Source: Lasiosphaeris hirsuta (Eukaryota; Ascomycota; Sordariomycetes; Sordariales; Lasiosphaeriaceae). From it: a stretch of 64,000 bases of DNA. The stretch covers positions 1,798,001 through 1,862,000 of the forward strand of contig JAUKUA010000006.1 in NCBI GenBank assembly GCA_030549175.1, read 5' to 3'. The notes below the pieces were generated by a model. The model worked only from the letters and a program-made list of their open reading frames with translations. It did no database searches and was not told the origin of the DNA. The translations under genes and the position numbers were made by a program. Shown here in pieces: positions 10,949-23,165 of the stretch; the stretch's first letter is position 1, and every line of letters starts with the position of its first letter.

Positions 10949-11957
10949 TCATAGCTTTATATTTGTGTCGACAGGAAGGTCCCCCACCATCCGACGAAGT
11001 TCTAGCAAGGTTGGACGCTCGTTGGGTACTCTGCGCATGCAGGCGTCGACGATGGCCTGCCGCGGAGGCGGGACGGGCCAATCAACCTGATTTGTAATGG
11101 GAGCGTTGGCGTAGACGATCCCCTTGATGCAATTGCCGATATCGTATATGTCGGAATGAAATGTCCAGCCTGCGTCCAGGCCGCCGGCGAAGGCTATCTC
11201 TGGAGCGGCCCGCTGACCCCAGTGGCTTTCCAGATCGCAGACGACCAAGCCGCTGCCCTCGTCTGCGAAGAGGCAGTTGTCGATGTGAAGGTCCCGATGG
11301 ACAATGCCGAGGGAGTGGATGCAAACAAAGGCGTCAATGAGGTACAGAAGCCACGTCTTGTAGACATCAAGGTTGGAACAGCCTGCTAGGATAGGCCAGG
11401 GCCTTGCCAGCTTCTCAAAGACCAGTAGCCCGCCGGGAGATCGGCCAAGCAGACGAACCAGATGCTGGAGAGCATCGTACCGGAACACGAGCCACCCTGG
11501 CACGCCAGGAGGGTTTCAACCTCGCTTCGATACTTGCCCTTCTTGACGAAATGCTTTGACGGGTCAACCTTTACAAGAGGCAGTGTGATGGTTCCACAAG
11601 GTGGTCACAGTTGTTGGCCATAATGTAATATTAAGGTTCTATGAAGAAGAAGAGGAAAGGAGAGAAAACTCCGTGCGTTTAGCTTCGTTGAAGAAGCTGC
11701 GGAGGCCTTGGCAAAAGTGGCTGGCTCCGACGGTCTGGTCGCGGAACAGACCCTAACCCTGGGCCTTGGCCCATGACATGCAGCTGGGCGACAATGTCTT
11801 GGGTTTCCTCAAAATCGTCGTCGACGACGGGCGGAGGGAGGTCGGGACACTGGTTGAGGGGGCGGATGATGTCACCTTCCATCTCGCAGTGCCGCGGGAT
11901 GTTGGGAGGGAGCCCGCGCTCCAAGCGAAGAATGTCGCCCGAGAGAGTCCCTGGCAA
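10949..11957 (-). pseudogene. Protein-kinase-like gene, frameshifted
   Basis: The C-terminal frame (11503-10949) shows kinase core motifs: a LLGRSPGGLLVFEKL hinge region, a catalytic loop HRDLHIDN, a DLES in the DFG position, an APE-like RAAPEIAF and a DIYDIG helix. The upstream part (about 11640-11505) is in another frame and reads PLVKVDPSKHFVKKG then EVETLLACQ, the expected N-lobe. The frame jump falls near 11494-11505 with no room for an intron, so a single-base frameshift is likely. A further upstream frame (11957-11679) looks protein-like and may be the first exon. DLES instead of DFG is also unusual for an active kinase. Confidence 0.55.
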
Positions 11958-12537
11958 GTCGAACAGCCGAACGTACCCGTTAGGCTAGGTATCTGTATTT
12001 CCAAACCAGTACCTAACCGATGGCGGATGAGAGGTGATGTCGTGAGCTTGTATGCCCTTTGGATATTTGCTGCGCTATGTCTGCCGCGCACTGAAAAGGG
12101 TTTTCTCTTGTTGATTTTTTGTGGGGGGGAGGGGGTTTCTTGCCGCCTAAACTTCGGCAGGATGTCACACGTCCCCACCTTATTTCTGCCATGACTTTGA
12201 GTCGGGCCCGAGGCACGGGACAGGGAGGAACGGACCTCGAGACAGTGCTACTACAGCAATCTCATATCTCTATATAGTTGAGGTGCCCATCCTTCGTTAT
12301 GAGGAGCTTATGTTGGTTTCATTCGCAAGATGTTACTGAGACATCTGTTACGGTCTGCACTGTGGGCACACAAGGTGGTAGGTTAAGACAGAGCGTATGG
12401 CAGGACGCCAATGCAAAAGGGCGATCAGGAGACTGTTTGAAGGCTAGAAAACTCTCACGCGTGAGTACACTGTCACTGTAGACCGTTGTCACTATAAGTG
12501 CAGAAGAGATCTGAACAGTAGGACACAAATGAACAAT

Positions 12538-12570
12538 GTATTGCTAGCGTGAGGAACCAAGATTCCTCAC
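12538..12570 (+). repeat. Dispersed repeat, copy 2
   Basis: Near-identical to 493-524, with the same orientation and the same core GCGTGAGGAACCA. Confidence 0.5.
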
Positions 12571-12782
12571 TCCACCGCGGACACGATGATGGTATCTATA
12601 CTATGCTAAATGGATGTAACTCGTACCTTGCTCTGTTGCTCCGTTCTCTTTTTTGACAGAGCGTGAGAGCCATGTTCTGGGTTTTCAGTGTTGATCCCTG
12701 AGAGAGACTTTGCTCCGTGACGGAGCACTTCCGCCAAGACGGAGCATTACGTGATTGCCCCTTCCTCCTGCAGCGGTCCTTT

Positions 12783-12827
12783 CTCTCCGCATGGGCCTGG
12801 TGCTTCCTCTCCGCATGGGCCTGGTGC
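12783..12827 (+). repeat. 24-bp tandem duplication
   Basis: CTCTCCGCATGGGCCTGGTG occurs twice (12783 and 12807), each followed by C. No function is apparent. Confidence 0.7.
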
Positions 12828-12893
12828 ACGCTGATAGGCCAGGGCCCCATCTGACCGGGTTAGCGCCAGTCCGAGCCGTGACAACATCCCATC

Positions 12894-12908
12894 ATGTACT
12901 GGTATACC
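12894..12908 (+). repeat. Target-site duplication, left copy (LINE copy 2)
   Basis: ATGTACTGGTATACC is repeated exactly at 36029-36043, beyond the LINE tail and 23 kb away. The ATG that appears to open the ORF1 frame lies in this duplication and is not part of the element. Confidence 0.85.
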
Positions 12909-13922
12909 TCGGGGACAGCACCACCACTGGCCCCGTCAACCGACAACACGACCCTACCAAAGGGCGCTAACCCCCAGGCCCAATCAGGGGCCGCCACGAC
13001 AAAGGCCGCCAACCCGGCCAACGAATGGAAGACGGCCCCAGCGAGGAAGACCTCGAGCTGGGCCTCTAAGGCAGCGGCCCCAGGAGGGCCAATCAACATC
13101 GACCTTGGCACAAAACCCAAGGCAAACACCAAGCCGGGCACGGGACAAAGGAACAGGTCCAGCTCACCGGCACCTGGCAGGCTGATGCTCACGGTGCCGA
13201 CCGAGCACCCGTGGGCCCGGGCTACGGCCGGCGAGATAAGTCTGGGACTACCCAGCGTGATAGGACTGAAACCGGCGGCAGTAAAAGCTACCATCAAAGG
13301 GAATGGGTGGTCGGTCTTCCTACGTAAGGGAGACTGGGACAAGAGGACCGATGCCATGGCAAAGGCCAAGGCAGCAAGGATACTCCTCCAGGAGAACGTA
13401 GAGTGGATCACCTACGCCCTAGAGAAAGTGCCGAGGACAACCATAACCCTAGAGGGACCTCGAGAGGTCACGGAGGTTATGATGAAGCAAGAGGCACAGG
13501 CCTCGACGGGGATCCTGCCTATGCGGGCGGCCCGGACCAGGAACGGGGCATGGCTAGTATCGTTCGACGACACCTACATCCTCACGAAGACCTTCAGGCT
13601 GTTCGGGTCCGCAATCGCGAGGAGACTCCCGCCGAAAAGGAAAATCCCACTGTGTGAGAAGTGCTACGGGTTCCACTGGGCAAGGGACTGCACAGCAAAG
13701 GTGGTATGTGGCAGGTGTGGCCGTAAGGAACACACGGACAAGTGCCTAGACCCGCCACAATGTCCCAACTGCCTAGGACCACACAGGCCCGACAACATGG
13801 GCGTATGCATCCTGAGGCCAAGGGTCACGAACGAGGGACGGCTTCTGTTCCCTGGCAGGACAGACATCGAGGAAGGAAGGAAGGTAGGGGCTAAGGCCCG
13901 TAAGGACAAGGCGGCCGCCTAG
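12909..13922 (+). pseudogene. LINE ORF1 (Gag-like RNA-binding protein), 5'-truncated
   Basis: An open frame of about 338 aa after removing the flank-derived Met. The N-terminal half is Pro/Ala/Lys-rich and disordered-looking. The C-terminus has consecutive zinc-knuckle-like clusters: CEKCYGFHWARDC, CGRCGRKEHTDKC and CPNCLGPHRPDNMGVC (about 13650-13820). This matches the nucleic-acid-chaperone ORF1 of Tad1/Jockey-type LINEs. The frame ends at TAG 13921, and further coding-like sequence follows with stops, so ORF1 may originally have been longer. Confidence 0.75.
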
Positions 13923-15020
13923 GGAAAGAAGGAGGCCAAGGAGACGAAGAAAGCGGAGGCCGTAACCAAGGCAGCTGTAGAAAAGGAGGTCTCCAGGGGC
14001 AGAAGGGGAAAAACCTTCCTGGAGGCTGAGGCCAGGGCCGAAGCCAGGGCTAAGGAGGCGGTAGCGGCGTGGATCGCCCTACCTACATAAGATGGAGAGA
14101 CTCCGGTTAGAACGGAGACGACGGACATATACGGAGTGACCCCCCCCGCCTAAACCCCCGCCATACGGCCAGAGGACGTCCCCCTACCGACCGTCGAAGA
14201 TAGGGAAATGACGGAAGCCCCCGAACCCACGGGTAACATTGGGACCCTAGTAAGCGGCGTAATGTTTAATACCCTAGAAGTCTTGATTACACATGGCATT
14301 GATATGATCGCGGCGGGGAGACAACCCAAAGAGGCCTTGGAACAAGTAGCCCAGGAGACCACGAGGGTAATAGGCGAGAGGGCCGAGACCTACGGCGAGG
14401 AAGAACTGAGGGTGCTAAAAGCCCACGGGGAAAAGCTCCAAGTAACGGCACAGAGACACGGCCTCAGAGTCGACCGGGCGTTGATGGCCAGAGCCATGGT
14501 GACGGCGGCCTAAGACAGGGAGAACTAGAAACCTGCCGTAGAGACTAACCTCGAAACCTGCTTCCGGATAATGTGTGAGGCCATGGAAATCGACGAGGAC
14601 ATGGACTAAGACGACATCTAAGGAACCCGCCAGGTAGCGCGGCAGTAGAGGGAGGAACTGTTCCGGAGTGCCAGGGCGTACCCCGAAGAGTGGGCGGTAA
14701 GAAAGGACGACTGGGCTGAACCGATAAGGGAGGCAATCGGACTGGGGGGACCCTCGGCGGAATCACCCAGCAACGACACCCCGTCTAGGGAACCACTGCC
14801 GATGCCGGCCCCACGTAAAACGGCAACCCCGATCGTACGGGGCATCTTCTCCAGGGACACGTCACCCGACCTCCGGAAGCGGGGATACGTCCGGATCCCA
14901 CAAAGGCACTCGCTACTGATCGCACGTAGGTACAGAAGAGCCAGCTCCTTACCTAGATCGACTAGACCACTATCTCCCTCTCTGTTAGGTACCTAATAAG
15001 AAGGAATAGAGCTAGGTATC
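13923..15020 (+). pseudogene. LINE ORF1 tail and ORF1-ORF2 junction, decayed
   Basis: GC-normal but broken by TAG codons. Segments such as 14208-14513 read as a helical Glu/Arg-rich protein (EALEQVAQETTRVIGERAET), probably the end of ORF1. Tandem copies of a TTACGTACCATGACTCC motif occur at 15067-15100. Confidence 0.5.
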
Positions 15021-16808
15021 CCCACCTCGACATGATCAGAGCCTTAGTAGAAAATACCGCCAAGACCCTTACGTACCATGACTCCTTACGTACCATGACT
15101 CCTTACTTAAACAGGGGGCCCAAGGTAAGTACGACCTAGTCCTCGTCTAAGAACCGTAGTATTCCACAGAGTACGAAGAGACTAGGGTACACCCGGCCTT
15201 TATAACGGTAATAAGAAATAAGACCTACGGTAAACTAAGGACGGTAGTATACTACATTAAGGACTAAGACTAGGAACTAACGGACGACTTTAGATCAAGG
15301 GACGTAGTCGGGGTCGAAAATAAAGGGTTACGAGTCTTCTCGGTATATAGGAATATAAGGACATAACCCTCATATATCTAAGAGGTCCTAAACCTAAGAA
15401 AGGGAGGTAAGAAACTACTAGTCGCGGAAGACTTTAATACGGGGTACCTACTCTGGTAAGCGGAAAGATATACCGGACCGGTAGTAAAGGTTATTACTAC
15501 GTAGGTAAGTAAAGAGAGACTATATACCTTGGTATAGGATATATTAACTAGGGAAAGAAACGTCCTAAACCTAGCTTTTTACTCAGACCCATAAGCTTAT
15601 GGTAATATTAAGAAAGATAAGGTTATAGGTTTAGACTATCTACTCTTAGAAGTAATAGTCCTAGGGAGGATAAAGCGGAAGAACCTTTTATAGAGGCTCG
15701 GTCTATATACGTTAGAAGAATGGACGACTAATATAAAGGAGTAGGCCCGAGACCTACCTACGGTAGTAAACGGGAGGTAGGAAATAGAAGAGGCTACCTA
15801 AAGGGCCTAAGAGGCCATGGAGCTACTACTATACTAGTATAAAAGAAGGGAGTAGTCTAACGGAAAGAGATAACCATAGTAAAACGAAGAACTTAAAAAA
15901 GTAAGAAAATACCTTCGGGTAGCCGAGGACTAAGGAGACAAAGGGACGTAAGCCCTAGTATAGACGATCTATAGAAAAAAGATTAAGACTATTTACACGG
16001 GATATTAACACGGGAAGGTTTAAAAGATAACTAAACTAAGGAACCTATAGAAGATAATAAGATAGTAAGAACGCTAGATACTAACGGACACCCTTCTAAG
16101 CCTTACCCTAAGGATAGAAAGACTAGTAAGTCGTACGGCGGTATATACAGTAGCTATTATACACGAAGAATTGATAGTATTACGGTATAACGTTAATCTC
16201 ACGAATACGGAATATCTCGGTATCCTATAGTTAAGGCTACTACGATATATTTTGTAGAATATTAAAGTTATAAAAGAGAAGGCTTACCGGGTATACTATA
16301 GGATACGGACGATGATACTAAGGTTAGACAAAGTAACGACAGACATACTAAAGGCTACTTAGTACGATGAGATAATAAGCCTAGATAAAGAAGTAACTAA
16401 GACTTCCTCGGCCCTTATGATCATACTTACTACCTTATATAAGACGTACCTATGGGTAAGATAATATCTTAAGATATAAAAAGTCACGGAAATAATATCT
16501 ATTTCTAAGATAAGATATTCTAAAACAAATATAAAGGGCCTAAGACCGATCTTACTCTTATCTTATATTAGGAAAGGCTTAGAAAGGTTAGTAATAAAGA
16601 AAATAAAAGTTTTAACTATATAAAAAGGCCTTATCTACTTATAACATGTAGGTAGGATATTATAGTAATCGGTAACGGACCTACTAACGGTAATAATCTA
16701 TAATATAGAAGATACGTAAGTAAAGGGCCTAGTAGTAAGAGTGGTTACGGCCGATGTAAAAGATATCTTTAATATAGTATAGAAACGAAGACTAGAATAG
16801 AAGCTTGT
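15021..16808 (+). pseudogene. LINE ORF2, endonuclease and start of reverse transcriptase (RIP-damaged)
   Basis: Reading through stops, an endonuclease/exonuclease/phosphatase-type domain is visible: an LV*EP block near 15140 and AEDFNTG near 15430 (the usual GDFNTRH motif). From about 15870 the sequence aligns with copy 1 ORF2. Early reverse-transcriptase blocks follow up to 16803. Codons are dominated by TAA and TAG replacing Gln and Trp, the RIP signature. It is cut by the Gypsy element at 16809. Confidence 0.7.
16804..16808 (+). repeat. Target-site duplication, left (Gypsy element 1)
   Basis: CTTGT precedes the LTR end TGTAACAC and recurs at 34265-34269 after GTGTGACA. Five bp is the usual length for Gypsy integrases. 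Confidence 0.85.
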
Positions 16809-18123
16809 TGTAACACAGGCCAGGCCGCTGAGGTCTGGGGTGTGACAACCATAAGGTGAGATATCAAATGGAGAGTCAGACTACAGAGCTTTAACCTTTT
16901 CTTAACTCTCGACTCAACCGTTCAGCGAACCACCCCGACAATTGCTATTGGTCTAGTTCAGAGCTTTTACACGATAAACTCAGGGACTTGATCTTCGCAA
17001 GGCTAGTAAGCACAAGGTCCGATTCAAAGGTTTAGAATAGAATGGTAAGGGAGTTAACTGTCGTAATGTAAAGTGGTAGAGAGCTAGGGAGAAGGAGGTT
17101 TAGGGAGATGGAATGATCTAATAGAAGATAAAACATAATACTTCGTAGTTACAAGTTAAGAGAAATAAAAGGGTTTACAAGGTTATATTACCCCTCAGCT
17201 TCACTGAAGTTTAGCTGATAATCTTTCTAAGTTTGTCTAAAGAGAACTAGGGAGCTTCTTCCTCTCGAGGATCCGTCGTAGCGTACCTGTCCTACTTATG
17301 GAAGGCTATGTATAAAATATAAGGATACTGAACTACCGAAAGGATCTTCCTAACCGCCCGTCGGTCCCGAATCTCCTTTCTAACCGCCCGTCTCTCGCGC
17401 CTTACAAATCCGTGGCTACAAGCCAAGTGAAGCTGGCCTAGTACACGTCGGTCCACGGCCGGTATCAGTACTTATCTATATAGCTTTAGTGGCATGGTGT
17501 CCATTGCTATAGGTGTTTTTTCACGTCCTTGGTACTTATGTTAGTTACAGTACTGTTAGGTTAATCCCTAGGTCGGCTGTCATAGCAACGGTTCCCTTCG
17601 TGACTTACACACGGGGGTTACGGCCACTTGTCACCACTGAAGCTAGACTCCGGAGAACGTCGAGTTCTAGGTCTTCTAAAGGAATGCCAGCGATAGCGGG
17701 GAGGTCTATGATTCGAAAGACTAGCTATAAGGTCTAGGCTGACTATATATACTCCGACTACAATATTAAGGTTAAATAGCTCGTCTATGACAAATCTAAA
17801 GTTTAATGACGTTACCTAATACGGGCGAGATCTGTTTGTATAGCTACTCTAGCTTGTAAGTAGTTCTAGGTATCCTATCGTAACCCGTGGGCACTTAGGA
17901 AAATTCGTTGACCTATATGTCGGCTAAATAGGCCATTTACTACATATGAGATCGTATCTCGGGATTAAGTCACGTCATAGCTATTCTTTATGATAGTTCC
18001 CTTATCTACGTGATCATAGGTTAATAGGTATGTACTTCTTATATGTAGTTCGTACCGTTGATATATAGCTCGGTTAAGGAGGTCGATAACCTTATTGACC
18101 TAGGTAAGCTTACTAGTATAATA
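16809..18123 (-). repeat. 3' LTR of Gypsy element 1
   Basis: In plus-strand sense it begins TGTAACACAGGCC and ends near AGTATAATA, the damaged form of AGTGTGACA. It is 1315 bp, like its partner at 32950-34264. The outer end is less AT-rich than the inner end. Confidence 0.85.
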
Positions 18124-21100
18124 CTATCCCCCTTCTTAAAAAGACTTACCTTAAGTCCCGGGGTTAATAACCCTAAGGTCTCTTAGCTTACGTAGGTACT
18201 TGACGTAAAAGTCCTAAAGTTCCTAGATATCAAAGAAGTATTCGTATAGTTCCTAGGTCTAATCCTTCTCTTCGGGATATCTATCCCATTTAACAAGATA
18301 TTCTACTACTCTTTTCTTAGTACGGAAGTTCATAATTTCCTCTATTACAAATTTCTTAAGATAAACATCTTCTACTTACTCTAAAACCTAAATAAGGTCA
18401 GAGATCAACTAAAAGCCGGTTCGGAAAGATTTAATAAGAGAGATATAAAAGGTAAGATAAATTTTCTAACACTTTAAGAGTTCAAGTTTTATAGCTGTAG
18501 GAGATACTACCTTAAAGATCTTAAATAGGCCAAGTAACTTCCTATCTAGTTTTTTAAAAGGTCTCTTAGTTCTAATGTTCCGTATGTTAAGTATTACCAG
18601 TTACTCTTTCTTAAAGGAGGGTACTTCCGTTCTTTTCTTATCTATATACTTCTTTATCTATTCCTAAGATTTTTTAAAGGTTTTGTAAAGATTCTCGTAG
18701 ACTATCGTTATCTAATATACTATGATTTTACTATGTAGATTACGTATAGATTCATTAGGTAGATTATTTACGGCCAGATAATATCTATAATTAGCGTAGA
18801 ACGGGAAACTACTAGTAGAAGTCGACCTAGTGTTATTCCACGCAAATTTAGCTATAGGTAGTAAGATATCCTAATTATTTATCTCGTAGTTAACAAAGGC
18901 CCTAAGGTAAGCTTCGATATGTTAATTAAGACATTTAGTCTAGTTATTCGTTTCGGGATAGAATAAGGTTAATATCCTTAGTTTGACTTTAACATATTTA
19001 AAGAAGTCGTACCATAGGCCTATGTTAAACCGGGAATCCTGATCGGAGATAATATTAATAGGTATACTATGATATTTCTAACATTCGTAGGTAAAGATTA
19101 GGATTAAGTCTTTTGTCTTCTTAACATCGTTTTTTAAAGAAATGAAATATGTCATTTTGGTAAAGGTATCGATAATGACCTAGATGAAACTATATCTATT
19201 AGAGAGAGGAAGGTCTGTTATAAAGTCTATCGAAATAAGCTTCTAGGGAGAGTATTCTATCTTAATAAGATAGAGTAGACTAAAAGGAAGGTAACGTCTT
19301 AGCTTATTACTTTGACACTTATGATAAAAGCGTATAAAGTTAGTAACGTCCTTTTCGAGATTTTGCCAGAACATGTACCGTCTAATAAGTTTAACGGTCT
19401 TATCTATGCCTATATGGCCTACCACTTTAATATCGTATTCCGAGTAGATGATTTAGATCTTTAGTTCCTTGTTGTTAGGAATCTAAATACGATTTTTCAT
19501 AAATAAGATTCCGTCTTCGTTAGTTATGTCCTTTCTAAGGGAAACTAAAGCCCTTTAGTATGTTTCGTCCGTAGGAGTAGTAGCCTTAATTTACTCGAAG
19601 AATTCTTCGTTCTACTTTAGTATTGGAATACTATAGAGACGTACTTTTAAGAGTATAAACGTAGGAACTTTAGAATGTAAGAAATGTTCTTTGTTTAAAA
19701 CAAAGGTTATCGGTTAGTTTTTATCTCCCCCTTCCGGAAGGTACTCTTCATACCACGAGAAAGTATTTACCTTAGCATTTTGTATATTGGAACAGAAATT
19801 AATAACGAAATCGAAGGTAGCGAGCTACTAAGCCTATTGAGCTTAGCGGCGGTTAAGGACCTTAGTAGTCTAGAAGTATTTTAGATTACGGTAGTCCGAA
19901 AAGACCTCGATACGGTATTTAGCTCCTTTAAGATAATATCTCTAATGTTGGAAGTAATCAACTATTACTAGAAGTTCCTTATCGTAAATCTCGTAATTAA
20001 TTTCCACGGAGATTAGCTTTCTTAAGTGGAATACCATAGGATATATCCTACCGTTATCTTACTTTTGTAACATTATTTCTCTTAATACGTAGTCTGATAC
20101 GTTAGGTTCGATAATAGGTAGTCTATTAGGGTCGAAATAGACTAAAACAGAGGCTTCGATAAAAGCTTTTTTTAACGCTTTAAATACTACGTTCATCTAG
20201 TTGTTCTATATCTAGGTTTTTTAGGTAAGGTTTGTAAAATCAGTAAGTAGTTTAGTAATATATAAATAGCCCTTGATATAATACCTGTAGAAGTTTGTAA
20301 ATTTATTAAATTACTAAACTTCTTTTACCGATTTTAGTTATTTCTATAAAAGAATACATTCTACCTTATTCTTTAACATTACGATACCTTTAGTATTGAT
20401 AATATAGCCTAGGTATTTTAATTCCTTAACATCTCATACGCATTTAGTAAGGTTAATAGCTAGGTTATACTTCTAAAGTCGCTTAAGGACTTCAACGATA
20501 ATTTTGTCGTGTTCCGTTTTAAAGCTTATATAGATAAGAAGGTCGTTAATATAAGATAAGAGGCCTTAATCGATAAGGTCTCGAAAGATATGATTTATTA
20601 TATCTTAAAAGGCCATAGGAATATTAATAAGGCCGAAAGATATTACATTAAACTTAAAAAGACTATAATAAGTTCGAAATGTTATTTTCCACTCATAATC
20701 CTTTTTTATCCGAATCAAATTAAAGCTCGATTTCAGATCTATCTTTATAAAGACGACAAATCCGATAAAAGTATCTTAGAGTTCAGTGATCAGAGGTAGT
20801 AGGTAATAGTTTTTAATAGTTTATTTGTTAATCTTTTAGTAGTCGACTACTAGGTAGAGATTCTCCTGATCCCTTATAGCCGCTTTTTCTAATAATACTT
20901 TCTTATCTATGAAGAAAATAAGTAAAGAACATAGTAATTTAGATTCCTATATCTTACCTTCTTTAAGTATTTAGTCTAGCTATTTACAAAGGATTTTCTT
21001 TTCTAAAGGTAACATAGGATAAAGGGGTTCCTATGGAAGTTTCTCGTCTTTAATAATATTAATCACATAGTCCTAAGGCTAGTGATCTAATAACCGTTAA

Positions 21101-23160
21101 GCCGCTTCAAAAGATGTTAAAGGGACAAAGGTCTTAAATCTTTCGGAGATATTTTAGATATAGGAAGTCACGATATTTACGATAGAGCTTTTATTTCCTA
21201 AGATTATAAAGGAAATATAGTTTTATCGACAGTAGTCGGAACTAAAAGCTACTTTTAATGTGTCAAGATTCCATAGGTAGTCCGGCTAGTATTATTACAG
21301 CCACTAATATAAAAGAAGGATATCATATTCCGTATCGAGGGGAGAGATTTCGAACGTAATATGAGAGAAGTATTCCGCTTAGTACCGTAGAACGATTTCC
21401 TTAGTATACTCCTTACCTAATTTAAGATTGATAGTTCTATTAAAGGCTTCTAAGGGTTTTAAGATCGTTCTATATTCATAAGAGATATTTTATTTTTTGA
21501 CAAGGTTTTTACTTATGACCGGGCTAAAGGTACTAAGATTTAAGAGTGTCCGGATAGAAATTTCCTTAGTACCATAGTAGACGATAGTCATAAGAACGAT
21601 CTTATGAGAGCCATGATATAGTTCATAGCTTCGCTTAACCTTCTTATAAAAGAGTTCCTCCGTATTATAGTTAGTATGTTTTTTTACAGAGGTTACGGCG
21701 TATTGGGATATAATTTCCGATACTATGAGTTTCGGAGTACCTATTAAAAATCCGATGTATCTTTACTGTCAGATAGTTTAATAATATAAGAGAAGAGTTC
21801 GGAAAGGTTTTTTTCTGTTATTATAGAGACCTTAGTCTTTTTCGATAGTTAGAGAGAAGTATCTTTATCCTTATCTTCATTTTTTCTATGTTTAGTCTTA
21901 GCTCCGGAAATCTTACTAGGTAGCTTAAGGATATCCTTACCATCCTTAGTTCTTCTACTATAACATTTAAGAATGTTATAGCCTTAACGTTTATAACGGT
22001 AATATCCCTTACTTACCTTGTACTTGTTAATTTCGGCTTATTTTATCTCGGTAATAGCTTCCTTGTAAGTCTACTAGTACTTTATTCGGATAAATACTAA
22101 GAGGTTGTCCTTTTTATCTTATTACTTCCATTTTAGACCTTTCTTAGATTTTCCTTTCGTAGGTACTAGATGTAGACGGGAGCTAGAGGTATTAGTTTCC
22201 TCTTGATGACTGTCTTTCTTCGAGTATTCCTTGTTATTCGAAGTAGACTCTTCTTTTCCTTACTTAGCTTTACGATTGATTTCGTAGTTTTTCATTTTAT
22301 CTTCATAAATTAAGCTAGTAGTAATAACGGCTTTGAGGAAGTTAATATCGTCGGTAAGAAGATATCCTATACGTAAATAGATTAAGTTTATTATAACGTT
22401 AGGGATAGTGTTAGTAACTAGTGATTGTAAGGCCTAGCTATTAAGATCGACGGTGTAATTAAGTTCCTAAAACTTTATTATGTATTCGTTTATATCTCTA
22501 TCGTAGGTCAGGGTTTTTATAGCCTCGTAGTCCTTAGCTCTTCGTACTAGGTCACGAAAACGTTCGACTATGGTAGTAACATAGTTATTTTACTAATCTA
22601 CTAAGCTAAGCTTTTTAATCTAAGTCCCTCTTTTCTAATGCCATTTAAGGATAGTACCTTTGGTAAAAGTACTAACAAAGCTAATTTTGGCCTTGTTATC
22701 GAGGAAACTTCGTTCGTAGACACTGAAGTACTCTTTAATAGAGTGTTACTATGTCTTAAACTTACTTTTATCCTTCCTATTATATTTTTCGGGTTTTGCT
22801 ATGGTAACGGCGGCTCCCTAGCCACGAGATTCTCGAATCGTATTAGTATTGTTACGAATTAAGTCTTAGTTAGTACGGATGAGGTCGAGAAGGATTGTTA
22901 TAAGATCACGTGGGGATAAAGGGCTTTAGAAGCTTAGACCCTAAGGTCCTAGAGGTCCTAGAGGCCTTAATAGGCCTCTTAGTAGTCTAAGAAGTAAACT
23001 CATATGGTAGAGATCGTCGTCGGAGTCATTATTGTTATTACTGTTATCTAAAGGAGGAGATATTTCTATCCTAGTATAACGGAGAGGTAAGTTTCCTCCT
23101 ATATTTCTACTTCTCATTCTAACATTAGAATTCTATATGCTATCTACCTATCTCCGGGCT
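18124..23160 (-). pseudogene. Gypsy element 1 pol remnant (integrase, RNase H, RT) and distal gag
   Basis: Minus-strand sense, C-terminus at the left. A recognisable integrase H2C2 zinc-binding segment lies at 19425-19243 (GHIGIDKTVKLIRRYMFW, then a C-x2-C-like pair). Sequence at 19700-22900 is the mirror of the pol/gag order in element 2. All frames are broken by TAA and TAG codons from RIP-type changes. Confidence 0.75.
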
Positions 23161-23165
23161 CGTGT
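23161..23165 (+). repeat. Target-site duplication, left (Gypsy element 2)
   Basis: CGTGT immediately before TGTCACAC. The matching copy is at 31906-31910. Confidence 0.85.

Larger units (their letters stand above)
11958..12893. other. Non-coding DNA left of the LINE nest
   Basis: No supported gene. It contains the second copy of a dispersed repeat (12538-12570) and a 24-bp tandem duplication (12783-12827). Confidence 0.45.

Noticed and set aside
12894..12896. ATG opening the LINE ORF1 frame
   Set aside because: It lies within the 15-bp target-site duplication, so it is host DNA fused by chance in frame with a 5'-truncated ORF1.
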